DNA of 64,000 nt from assembly GCA_002946415.1 (NCBI GenBank), contig NJPS01000067.1:744001-808000 (forward strand). Direction: 5' to 3'. The stretch's first letter is position 1; every line of letters begins with the position of its first letter. Shown one piece after another: positions 9,586 to 20,698 of this stretch. Under the pieces are notes generated by a model. That model saw only the letters and a list, made by a program, of their open reading frames with translations. It did no database searches and had not been told where the DNA came from. The position numbers and the translations under genes were made by a program. The stretch is from Rutstroemia sp. NJR-2017a BVV2. Its lineage: Eukaryota > Ascomycota > Leotiomycetes > Helotiales > Rutstroemiaceae.

Positions 9586-12537
9586 TTACCCTTTAAAGCA
9601 GTCCTTCTTGCAGTCGTTGCAAACGCGATGGTTGCATGTAAAGCAGACTTCACTGAAAGTATTGCCCGCATCTTCTGAGCATTGACACTACAGGCATATT
9701 AGCAAAGCTCCAAAGGCGCAGCAAGTGGAGACCTTACACAGTAAAATACTGTCGTCATTTTTGTGACCTTCTTTGGTCTGTCCCCATCGTCATTCCTTCC
9801 TCGTTTCCTGGATAGTTTAGGCTCATCCCCATTCAGTATGATTGCGTTGGCAGGTGAATCCCCTGTGTTCCCCAGCGAGTGTGGTGAGCTCCTACCAGAG
9901 CTATTGGAGGTGGAAGAAGCATCTTCAGATACGTCCTTCGCAGACTGCCCATCCAGGAGGTCTGTAAGGTCATAGCCTATCGGCTTATCGCTGTTAATTG
10001 GAACCCAGTCTTGTATACTTTGTGCTGGGAAGTTTTTTCGGCCCATGAAATGATCATCTATGTGGTCAAAACGCTCTGTCCATGCCTCAAGACTTTTCTT
10101 CTTAAGCTCGACAAGCTTCTTGCAGAAACCGCACCAGAAACGTTCTTGGGAATTCCGCCCGATTCGGCAAGCATGAAGCCTGATCTTGACAGATTCGGCA
10201 TCTTTTATCTGATGCTCGTTCTCTAGGTGTTGCTGAAATTGAGGCCGACGATAACTGACTTTGGCACATTCGCCTCCTTCAAGTCTCTCCACGTTGCAAC
10301 GCCAAGTCTCCAATTGGAAATGCTGTGTATTCTCGTGTCGCTTCCAATCATTTTTACTTCCAAAGGTTTTCTTGCAAGCCAAGAATGTGCAGCCGTACGG
10401 CCTCTCGTGACGTTTCATGTGTTTCCTATTTATGAAGTGTGAGCAAATAGCCATCTTAATTATATGATTGAGATCATACTTTAATTCGCAAGGCCTTCCT
10501 CTGAACTTTTTACAAGTTGAGCAGGTAACTTGATTTTCACTTTTATTGCCGGCAACCGAGCCAGGGTTTTGTGTACGAGGAGGTAAGGGGCATTTCTGGA
10601 TTATGTAGCCCAATTTATGGAGTGTTTTGAGAACTTCAATGGCTTTATCCTGAGCGAGACTATCTTCCTTGAGAACTGTTGGATTATTAATTTGGTCAGA
10701 AACTGCAGATGAGTTTTCTTCTTGCATAGATCTACAGGAGTCCGCAGATGATGACCTCCCATTTGGTAAAAATTTCCGGCCCAATGGTGATGCGCTAACG
10801 TCTGACACATCTTTGGCATCGGCTAAAGCAGTCCTGATAACCTCTGTAAGAGTTGCATCTGTGGCTGATATGACGCCATGCCTTTTCCCCTTGGATGGAG
10901 CAGGCAGTATGTTTGATTCCCTTTGTGGGGATTCCACATGGTCACGATGTGACACTATCGTACTGTCACCTCCCACTGGGGCCGACAGAACACTTTCCAA
11001 AGGGATTCTAGTGATACCCTTCGTTGGATCACGAAGTAGTTCAGATGGCTGAACAGTTTCCGGGGAATGTGAGCTTGAATCGGGTACATCAAGTTCAATG
11101 CTAGTGGTGCAGTCTATGGTCTTGTTCTCTGGAAAGAGTGGCTTATCCGTGGGGTTGACCAAATCCTGGATCATTGGATGCCACTTGTTTCTATTCTCCG
11201 AAGGAACATTTGGTACGCTCCTATCCGCTACCTGGTTGGAATACATCTCCTCCGGGTCAACAGACATCGGGGTAGATGATGGTATCTGGTCCTGAGTGAA
11301 TTCCGGATGCTCGAGGAACTCAGCGCTACCATAGGTTAGTCGCCATCTTCAAGACATTCTAGTTGTATCATACCATCGAATGACTTCCTCATAGTCAGCT
11401 CTTTCGGGAATAATTTCGTGCACACGCTTAAGGTGGCTTCGAAAATTATCAAGTCGTGGCCACGCTTTGTCCTTGGACTTACATCCGGATACATTGCAGC
11501 GGTACTTCTTCGTCGGTTCCGCTCTGGAGAGCGTAGCTGACGGATGCTTACTTTTGACATGCCTCTCTAGATCATTAGGGGTGCTGAATCCGGCCTCCCT
11601 TGAACAGCCAGTAATTGTGCACGTGAACGGTTTCGTATGTCGCAATTGATGTTTCCTAGTTGTCGTTAACATATTGTGTATATGGTACAATGGAAAAATT
11701 CAGCCATACTTCAATTCAGATTTGGTCTTCACTGTCTTGTTGCACCCTGGACAGAGAAGTCGGGATGACTCCGTTGTTGGAAGATTTGCTGGCCAGATAT
11801 CTGTCGTCCTTGGATCCCGGGGTGGTAACATATCATGCATCCCTTGGAAAGACTGGAAATCTGCCGGATGGCCAGTCAGACTATGGCAGTCTTGGTCACG
11901 GTCAGCAATATCGGCACTAAAAATCGAGGCATTTCCATCACTCCGTCTGGTTCCATATCCGGAATCCGATTGTGGTGGGGCACCAAATTGAAAGGCCGCA
12001 TTCTCCAAAGGGTCTTGACGATATTGTCCAAACGCGACAGGTGCGCGATTACCTGAGCGAGCTCTTGCACTTGTCCGCTCATCTGTTATGCCTTCTGATA
12101 TCCCTTTAGGATACCACGGGCCATCATTATCGGCATACCATTGAAGCAAAGGGGCCTGAGGGGTAATACGGTCCACAGGTAATTGCTGGATCCTTGACAT
12201 ATGTCCATATGTGGAATTCATATCAGGAAATGTAGATGGTAACACGGCGGTAGATTCCCAAGGTATAGCTGAAGAAGAAGAAGGATTCGGCAGTGTCCTT
12301 GAATTGTTCAGATCAATTTCAATTGGCTGAGGCGGAAAATCCAAAGATGGTGGACCCATCTCTCTTGCGGAGCCATAGCCCGAGTCCGAGGTATGTATGG
12401 AAGGTGGTGACTGGTAAAACTAAAGACGATACATTAGATCTGCACTCATGAAGAGCTCTGTGAAGATTAACTATAAGAAAAGGTCGTACTTGGCGGATGG
12501 GATTCCCACCGCGGGAATAGCTCGGTTGGGTCGACAT
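9586..12537 (-). CDS. Six-exon C2H2 zinc-finger protein with two finger modules and a Cys-rich tail
   Basis: Exons on the minus strand: 12537-12490, 12419-11710, 11655-11374, 11325-10480, 10425-9738, 9687-9586 (2676 bases, 891 residues). The introns (70, 54, 48, 54 and 50 nt) are GT-AG and most show CTAAC/CTCAC-type branch sites. The protein starts MSTQPSYSRGGNPIRQ. Module 1 (about residues 237-345) starts with CPGC...ELKKHQLRH, a canonical C-x2-C-x12-H-x3-H finger formed only after splicing, then CTITGC...LERHVKSKH and CNVSGC...FRSHLKRVH. Module 2 (about 615-760) starts CSTC...ELKKHMKRH, then CTFLACKKTFGSKNDWKRHENTQH. The last exon encodes CQCSEDAGN...CFTCNHRVCNDCKKDC, a possible extra zinc site. 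This layout matches a widespread unnamed Pezizomycotina family; it is probably nuclear. The 5' exon is the least certain part. Confidence 0.8.
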
Positions 12538-13943
12538 TGCTATCAAGCATCAGCTCAATGTACTGAGAAGCATTTCCTCGAGTCGAAATGGACGAACCGA
12601 CGGGCGATGATGAAAAGCTTGACTGGATTCAAGGAGAACAAATAGATGAGTGATTAATGACAGAGAATTCTAACAGAAACATGTATAATTTCATTCAAAT
12701 TTTTCGTAAGTACACCGTGCAACGTACGGGCCGCGAGTAACGCATTTGAGGCCGATGACTTTAGGTGTCTACATGCATGCAGCAGTGCAGCAGCGCAGCA
12801 GTCGTAGCGTAAAGTGTATGGTCAACCGTTACGCGTGGATGGCGAAAAGTGAGCTGTGTTTGGCTTTGACATTTGAAGACGACGTAGATGTGGTTCGCAA
12901 GACGACGAGACAAGTAAAATCCAGCGACAATATGGTTAACTGAGGCGAAAGGATAAAATGGTAGAAAAGAAGGAGAGACCTTAGTCGTGAGTCGGAACTA
13001 TAGCAGACTCTGGTGGGAAGAAAAGGAGGGCATGGGGGGATGACGGCGATCGGGTACCCGTGTATGCTTTTTGCGAGCGATGGATGCAACAGCTTCGGTG
13101 AGAGGATTGGGCACAAAGGAATGGGTGGGCGAGGATGGCGGGCGGGTCGTGTTTTGAAACACACAACTGCTGAATAACCAATGAATAACCAATGAATACG
13201 AGAAATATCAACATCTACATCGATATAGACAACAAACATATATATACGTCGTAGATAGAGAGAGATATAGATGTTGAATAGTCGTAACCTCAGTGTGATG
13301 AAAAGAGGCAAATTCGCTTTAATTAGTGAGGCTTCCTTGCCCTTTTCGGCCCTCCGCGTTGCTACATGCCCCCGGAAAATGAGGCGAGCAACCGAAGAAA
13401 AAGCTCGCCAAAATCAATCATCGAAAATAGGCAGCCACTGCGTGATTGCAGATTGGTCATTAACAGCTCCTGTGCCACCCGAAGACTTCAGACATTTGTG
13501 TAAATCCCCACGCCCGACTTCTGCTATTTTGCTGAGGGAGCAGATAACGTCAAGTGTGATTCAAGATTGTCACGTGTCTCTCGAGGTCTTTGCCCACCAC
13601 CCGTCTCTGGTGTAGCCCCTCTGCAGGGCAAAAGCAGGCCGATTTGAAAATGCGTTGTAGGATGTCTTAAAATACTTTCAAGGCACTGTAATGTTTTCGT
13701 TATCCAATGTCTTTTGGGCATTGTTGTCGGCCTGTGATTTCTGCATTGGAGGAAGCCCGTATTTTAAAACTCACACGCCATTTCCTGGATCTCCTTGTCT
13801 GTTTGACTCGGAGCTAGATAAATCCAGCATCTCGGCATATCACACAACTACTGTACACAAACTATCACCTCCGCCGTTCATATCACACGGTCTGATATCT
13901 ATATACAGCCCCATTATATCCATCATATACACTAGACAACCTT
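12538..13943. other. Intergenic, no gene recognised
   Basis: This contains promoter sequence for the C2H2 gene and a small direct duplication (GAATAACCAAT repeated near 13173-13197). The frame at 12829-13311 (minus) looks non-coding. A stretch near 13711-13745 resembles a stretch near 33875-33905 (GGCATTGT...CGGCCTGT.ATTTCTGCA), perhaps relics of a dispersed repeat. Confidence 0.4.
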
Positions 13944-16153
13944 TCACACCCCCTCCTCCATCCCCTCCTCCCACACCGCATTCTCAGCACCAATCCCATT
14001 GCCAACTTCTCTCCCGCGAGTTGCAGTCTGTTCTTCTTTCAACTCGCCCTTCTCCCACCCAGTGCCCGCTTGAACTCCAATCATCACCAATGCCACCACG
14101 GTCGCTCCAATCCACAGAGCCCTCAATCCCGCGACGTATGCGTCGACTGCAATCTGCTTCTCGATCCCATCTAGTGTTCCCACTAATGCTGGACTTCCCA
14201 GTAACTTTCGTACTAATTCTCTCCGTTCGCTAGTCATGCCACCATGTTTCGTAAAGCCTTTCTCGAGCGAGGATCTGATGACACGAACGAAAGCGCCGCC
14301 ACCGATGGCGGAGCCGAAGGAGCCAGCAAAGCCGCGGAATGTGGTCAACAGGCTAGTTGATATAAAGTGTGTTGATGGGGGTGTGAGATGGAGAAGATGA
14401 GCCAAGGTATAGTTTAGAGCAGCACCAACTAGAGAGTATTAGTACTGAACGGTGAGATTGCAAGTAACAAAATCACGGAGGCATGAAATAAGTAACGACA
14501 GCTCAGAAACAAATAGAGCACGGGAATGAAGAGTGAACTTACTGCAGAGACCGTTAACGAATGCATTCAGAATATAGAGTGGGGTAGCGGTAGCTGGTGT
14601 CGAAATCTGAGAAAAGATAAAGATGGTAATCGAGAATAGGAAGATGGATGTGAGCGACGGCCTATATTATAGATTAGAAATGCGTTCGGATGTCCTAGCA
14701 GAGGTTTTTGATTGCAAGGGCACGATTAATATGCAGTGGAAAGGATTAAACATACAGCCAAAAGCTCCCAGCTCTTTTGATATGTAGCCAACCTGTAATA
14801 ATACCTCCAAGAGCAAAGCCAAAGTTGGTAGGAACCAAAATCGAGCCTGCTGAAGCTGGAGACCAACTACGCACTGCGATGGCGTACACAGGCGTGTAGA
14901 AGAGAACAGACCATCTAGCAGACATGATTCCTAGCTGTGCGAAACATGAAAGGAGTGCACCACGGGACTTCAGGACTGTAATCGGTATTATAGGATCTGT
15001 AGCGATGCGAAGTTCGATGTAGAGAAAGACTATGAGAAGAAGTATCGATATGAGGATAGGAAGCCAAGCAATTTCCGGGGAGGAAAGTCCAAAAAGAAAG
15101 AGGACAATGGTTGATACCTGGTCAATTTAGTAAAGTTCTGAGAGGAATCGCAGGACGACATACAAGAGTAATGGCCCCAAGATAATCAATGTTCGCAAGC
15201 TTTGATGCAATGGATCCTTCGGCCACCTTTTGACCAGAAGTGAAGGACTTCGGTATACTGAAATAAATACCTATCCCGGCAAGCACACCCAGTGGTCCCT
15301 GGATCAAGAACAAGAATCTCCAGCCAGTAACAGACAACAAAGCACCGGCCACGACAGCACCAAGAGACACGCCAAGAGTAAAGCCGGAGTTAACAAGTCC
15401 AATGAAGATACCTCTCCTCTTTTCGCTTGTCAACTCCAGCACCAAGATGAAACTAATCGTCATAATGCCAGCCCCTCCTATCCCACTGATGGCTCTGCCG
15501 ATCAGAAAGGTCTTGAGATCCGGCGCCTGGGATGTAATAACCCCTCCCAGGGCAAAAAATACTGCAGCTGTAAGAATACAATTGCGTGGCGAAAATATCT
15601 GAGCTAGTCGCGCAGCAACAGGTGCCATTGAAGACATGCATATCTGGGAATATCAGCACATGATCGTGAGGAATATAGGGGTACAAGAGCGTAACACACG
15701 AGGTAAGTAGATGTAAACCAGCTTGCTTCAGCAAATGAATCTAAATCCTCCGCAATTTTGGATTGCGTTGTTGATATCCCAGACATGTTTGCCGCTGTTA
15801 CGATATGTTAGCGTAACTCAGTCCCAATCCCTTCCATTTAGGATCTGCTGGTATGGGAAAGGAAGGGTAGGAGACCAGCACTCACCTTGCAAGAAGATCA
15901 ACGCAAACACGCTCAGAGATATGAATAGCCCTCTAAGACTTCCAACGCGTTGGCTTGCCTTGCCATCATCGTCATCAATATCCCCCTCCTCAGTCTGACT
16001 AAAATCCCCCACTACCCCATCTATCAACGCGTCTCCTGTCACTTGGTTTCCATCATGACTTCCAGGATTCCTCAGCAAAGGAGTCTGCTCATTGGAACCG
16101 ACTACATTTCTTCCTCCGTTCACCTTCGCGTGAACACCATTTCCTTCTCCCAT
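13944..16153 (-). CDS. MFS transporter of the DHA2/vacuolar basic amino acid (Vba) type
   Basis: Six exons: 16153-15886, 15794-15700, 15643-15164, 15117-14756, 14661-14543, 14428-13944 (1809 bases, 602 residues). The start is the first ATG of the open frame. The cytosolic N-terminus contains EQTPLLRNPGS, a dileucine-like segment seen in vacuolar transporters, then a first membrane segment LFISLSVFALIFL. After splicing, the MFS hallmarks are clear: STTQSKIAEDLDSF...SWFTSTYL, RLAQIFSPRNCIL, FLIGRAISGIGGAGIM and TSEKRRGIFIGLVNSGFTLG. Hydrophobic segments continue into exon 6, consistent with about 14 TM helices. It probably moves amino acids or drugs by H+ antiport at the vacuole or plasma membrane. 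The substrate cannot be told. Confidence 0.85.
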
Positions 16154-16890
16154 TCTGTTGTGTGCCTGCCAAGCTTTCGCTGTTGACAGTGGTGGCTTGA
16201 TTCTTTTTAGCCACTTACCCGAATCGTCCGGGTACAGCAATATGTCCAACGACAAATTCTGTATCTAGGCAAGATGAATGAAATTATTATTTCTTGGATG
16301 TATTGTAAGATAAACGAGATCCATCTGAGATGAAAAGTAAAGCAGATCGAAAAGGACGATTGATGGAAGACGTCAACTCCCAAAGTATCAAAGCTCTGGT
16401 TGGTAAGCTCATCTATTATCTCGGTACCCGGCAACAAGCATTAGAAGGGCTATTTTTAAGCATGGAATCTCAATCTCCCCGTTTTCCGGAACGGTGGTTA
16501 GCCCACACCTCTGCCTTTTCGAATGGGATCTTTCTGATATCGCTGGTTTATCATTATTCTATACTTGCCTGCTTTGCCAATTGCCAGGTGCAAGATGGTG
16601 GTTTCTCGCGCGAATGAAACGAACGCTGTGAGAAAGTTCTCAAAAGTGGGTTGAATCTTGATATTGCTTCACCACATCATCAGCGTCGATCAGTGAGTTG
16701 GCTTGTATACTGGAAATCTCTTGCTTTATCTCGAAGGTATTATCAAAAGTCTCGCAATTATCGTATTTATATGAAATAATACGGATCTTTCGTTCAGGTT
16801 CCCAGCACTCCAGCTCCAGACAGCAACTCAGAAAACCTCAATAATTCCAGCACGCGACCCTTCATATAACCATTTACACCGGCACCTAGC

Positions 16891-17009
16891 ACATACGACC
16901 ATAGATCAAGGAGAAATGGGCATCCCGTCCGCTCTGCCATACACAAGCCTTGAATCGGTGAATTAGTAGTTGGGTGGGTGACCACCAGCGAATCCTCACT
17001 GTTGTATGT
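16891..17009 (+). rRNA. 5S ribosomal RNA
   Basis: The sequence begins ACATACGACCATAG and ends GTTGTATGT, and contains the fungal 5S core TAGTAGTTGGGTGGGTGACC and CAGCGAATCC. Helix I pairs 16891-16899 with 17001-17009. Helix II pairs GATCAAGG with CCTTGAATC, leaving the expected bulged A. A TATA string lies 26 bases upstream (16865), where fungal 5S genes often have one. A T-run follows (GTTTTTGCTTTTTT), fitting RNA polymerase III termination. It stands alone, as is usual for the dispersed 5S genes of filamentous ascomycetes. Structure intact; probably functional. Confidence 0.93.
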
Positions 17010-17517
17010 TTTTGCTTTTTTCTGGTTGTTTTATATCCTCATTTTGTCACTTGGTACGTCTACGACTCGGCGTGCTAAGCAATCCCATACGCGATGCTGT
17101 TCTTGATTTTGATCGCGTGTGCGCCACAAGTGATCTTTCTATTCGTGGCCCACGAATACTTCGAGTCCGTAAAAATTTCATCACTACGTGTTGCTCAAAC
17201 ATATATCAACATCAGATATCTAGCGTTCGTCTTAGTAGCTGGCCCAACCCATCCGATATCTACTGTTGTCCTTCTCCTGGCTCTTTGCCTTGTTGTCGAG
17301 AACAAGATCATTGCCATCTTCCCTTCACCTCTGCCAGGATATAGGACCTATCCTAAGTTGACATTCTTCCTGAGAACCATTAATCGTGCAAGCATCCGAC
17401 GCTGCGTCAAGTCTCTCTAGTAGAATAATGAGAATCCTAAGCTCCTCTAAAGTCCCTCTGCTTGCAGGATGCCGGAGAGATACTTCATTTTTCAGCGAGT
17501 TTGAAAACGTCATGCCG

Positions 17518-17592
17518 TCAATAATTTCAGCGCACAACCCTTTATATGGCTATTTGCACAAAGATCTAGTACATACAACTACAGATCAAGGA
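17518..17592 (+). pseudogene. Decayed copy of 5S promoter and first ~22 nt
   Basis: It aligns without gaps to 16838-16912, exactly 680 bases away, from TCAATAATT through the TATA string to ACATACAACTACAGATCAAGGA. By hand count about 57 of 75 positions match, and about 16 of 18 differences are transitions, mostly C-to-T or G-to-A relative to the intact gene. Homology stops after the first ~22 bases of the 5S gene. Confidence 0.7.
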
Positions 17593-17662
17593 CTCTTGGT
17601 TTATGGGTTTCTATCCTGTAATTCATATCTTTTCTATCTCAATCCTTTATGTCCGTTGAAGC

Positions 17663-20030
17663 TTAAGTATATTGTCCACCCTTTATCATTCTCCCTATAT
17701 TCTCCACCCTACCAAATCCGATATGCCCTGAACGATATACCTTATCCTCATTGTGTATATCCGACCCATGCTTATTGTCCTCCGATTCGTTTCTTAAAAC
17801 CCCAAACCTAACCTTGACATTCGCAATGCTTTTATCCACCGGCAAGGCCCCGAGGGAATGTCCCTTCGAGATATTATGTAGTTCTGAATTGCCCGTCGTA
17901 GCCAACATTGCCGTGAAAGAGTTACTGTGCACAACACCATTGTAGTGAAATGAGTAGAATGCGATACCGAGTGCGATGGCTGTGACTAGTGTTGCGCTTC
18001 CGTAGGAAATAAAGAGATTCCGCGAGTCGTATTGGTAAATGTTGCGGATCTCGTGGTAGTCTATTGAGATGATTGTCGCGTTTGAGGTCCTGGAAGATGA
18101 TTAGAAGGTGTGTATTGACAGGAGCGAGATTATACATACGTCAGTTTTGTTGAACTGAGCAGGGATATAGTAATGTTGTTCGCGAGATCCTCAATGGCTC
18201 TGGCGAGCGTGCGATTCCGGCACATCCAGGCAGGTTTCTGGAACAGATGGTTCGTTATAGCAGTCAATGGTCCGGTCTGTACCGCGCCCATAGAAGAGTT
18301 GTGAAATTCTGTTCTACCTGCTTCATCCCATCGAACGACAGGTCGAATACTATCGTCCTTCGTTCCTCCCAGAGCAATTGCATTATCGTCCCAGTACCCG
18401 TGTTTGAAGTCCTCGCATGCACTAAGCCCATTCTGCAGAACTTTGCTGGTGGAATCCCACAATGTCATGGTGTCTGCTACAATATAGTCCATGTTATCAG
18501 ATAGAGAAGTTGTTATATTTCCGTTGAGTACTGAGGATAGTGCAAGGAAATAGGCAATGTAGGCATTCCGCTGGATGAACTCATCCGTTGTGGTGGAATT
18601 ATAAGCTACGCCCGTAGAAGGATCGAATAAGTCTTCTGAAGCCATGGGAGCGAGAAGCGGAGTAAAATCAGTGACTGTAGCATCAACCACGTTTTGTATT
18701 CCATTCACATACACCATTTCAATCGCGAATGAAGCATTGCCGAGGTAGCATACTAGGCTTTGGTTTGAGGTCTGAACGAATATTTGTTGGACGGCCTCAT
18801 CACTGAGACTTGTCAGCCCAGGAGCATGAGGACCTTCGGTTCCAATACTGTCCACGTAAAATGAGCCTGGTATCTGTGCTACCCAATTATTGAATTTGTC
18901 GACGGAACCTGATACACGTGCCGGTCCATTATTGTTGGTATCTCCACTATCGAGGATTGCGTTGTAAGTAGTAGTAAGTGGAGTGAATGCAGAGAAGAAG
19001 AGCATAAATGGGTTGCCTCTTAAGAGTTTTGACGGATCAGGAGGTGGATTTAGTTTGTTCCCTTCAAAACTTGACTGAGTTGCAACTACCAAGGACTCAT
19101 TCCCTAGAGCTGATGTATAAAAATCGAAATATCTCTGCTGGGTCTCGTTCGCAGGAGAGCATTGTACCGTTGGGCCGTAAAAGGTCTGACGATATGTTGC
19201 ATTTGTAGATGGAGCAGGTATCCGAAGGATTTCCATTTGTTGTGCTGTGTCGGTGGCTACCTGTAAGAAGCTTGAGCTCGGAGAATCTGTGAAGCTGCTT
19301 GTCCCAACGATGCTAGAAAGTATGTTCGAAAAGTCTCTCGAGCCCCAATCGATAGCTGGCCAAGACGTAGGGCGTGTGTTAATGCGCACCGCTGGTATCA
19401 CAGATAGAGTAGATGGAGGAGTGATTGCAGCAAAAGACATAATCCTGAATGAAAATGAAATTAGTAACGTCTCTAACATCTACTAGGAGTAAGAGAGACT
19501 TGCCAACAACTCAACGATAAGAATATTGCCCACTTAGCGGTCATCCACAGTTCCCACGAAAAGTATCCAGAAGGTTGGCGGTTCAGTTGAAACAACTTGT
19601 CCACACTATCCAACTTATACGATCTTCTCTTCACCAGCACCCAAATGAGTTGGGTATAAACCTCATCGCAGGTAGCTTTGAACAGAGCGATGATGAGAAA
19701 CGAAAAGCCAGTTCCTATTCTCGATGACCATTGCTGGTCATCTGCTGATCCCGTGATTCTGCCATCTAGGTACTGGTAATAGGAGTGATGTGCGATTGCC
19801 AATGCAACACCACTAATCGCACATAGCAGTAGATATCCTGGACTTGTCCATAATATGCCCCATTTAACATACTTCTTAGGCTCCGGATTGAGCATGACAT
19901 TGCTTCCGCTCGATTGAGTACCAGGATATGTTGACGTAAATGCTTGATATGTGTATGATTGTATTGAATCTGCGTTAGAACTACCCGAATGATTTCGTTG
20001 TGACATGTCTTGCAACTGGTGAGATTCCAT
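17663..20030 (-). CDS. Fungal polytopic membrane protein with large N-glycosylated domain
   Basis: Three exons: 20030-19504, 19444-18140, 18089-17663 (2259 bases, 752 residues). Membrane segments: YLLLCAISGVALAIAHHSYY and a second around GTGFSFLIIALFKATC in exon 1, a third spanning the first splice (KWAIFLSLSCW|IMSFAAI), and a fourth near the C-terminus (ATLVTAIALGIAFYSF). Between segments 3 and 4 lies a ~430-residue extracytosolic domain with many N-x-S/T sites (NAT, NET, NES, NQS, NST, NIT, NRT). The first intron fits best as GC-AG (GCAAGT...TTCATTCAG, branch ACTAAT), restoring codon TGG; GT alternatives are out of phase or poor. The family is common and uncharacterised in filamentous ascomycetes. 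Function unknown; a surface role is inferred from topology. Confidence 0.75.
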
Positions 20031-20698
20031 TAGATAAATTCATGACTGAAAAGAAGGAACCGAGTCCTTTTCAGGGGTGTATCTCAATGTTCAACAGAAT
20101 AGTAAAGAAGCCCGTTCGACAATTATAGACTTGGGATTCGATATCATAGGGTCGTTGTTTGATATCAGGGGTTGAGACTCCTTATCAATATAGAATTCAG
20201 CTCATTTGGTCACGAGCTGTATTGCAGAAGTGTCTGAAACGCGTGTGGCTTGATTCGAAAAGGAACACTCATCCAATCGTCGCGATAAGATTGCCTCGAT
20301 ACCTTTCTGCTCTCTCTAACCAGAGGCCGCCGGACATCGGGCCCATTGTACAAGTGGCGAGGCGTTTCTGCCCGCTTAGAATACGAAGGTGCTGACGCCG
20401 ATCAAGCTCAGCTAGCCAGCCACATAGAGTTTGAGAACGTCGTACAGCCGACTGCTTCCGTCTGATGGAGCAAAACATAACCAAACCCGTAGCATCTCGC
20501 CAGGAAGTTAGTCTTCGGACGGCCTACGATGGCTTATCTTGATGCACTGGTCGCAACACTGTGAACGCCATCCTAGCGTATATAAGTTTGCAATTCGTCC
20601 CATCTATGTATAGCTGTCCTGCTCGTACAACCTAGTCTATTCTATTCTATGTGTCTATAAAAACTGCATCAAAGTTTAGCTTGTTCATTAGTCGCTCA
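20031..20698. other. Intergenic, no gene recognised
   Basis: This separates two minus-strand genes. It should hold the promoter of the membrane-protein gene and the 3' end of the thioesterase-like gene. No further structure seen. Confidence 0.4.

Larger units (their letters stand above)
16154..17662. other. Intergenic region holding 5S rRNA and a decayed 5S copy
   Basis: No protein gene is supported; frames such as 17094-17420 lack family features. It contains the 5S rRNA gene (16891-17009) and a diverged copy of its promoter and 5' end (17518-17592). Confidence 0.5.

Noticed and set aside
9699..11267. Single 522-residue C2H2 protein
   Set aside because: It includes an unspliced 54-nt intron, begins inside an exon and ends inside an intron; the six-exon model explains all flanking frames.
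12829..13311. 160-codon minus frame with hydrophobic residues
   Set aside because: Codes through AT-rich repeats; no family features.
16154..16255. Upstream extension of the DHA2-type MFS protein
   Set aside because: The open frame extends to 16255 but begins with TTG; the first ATG is at 16153.
17094..17420. Hydrophobic 108-codon plus frame next to 5S
   Set aside because: No family and no splice context; the neighbourhood is a decayed duplicated region.
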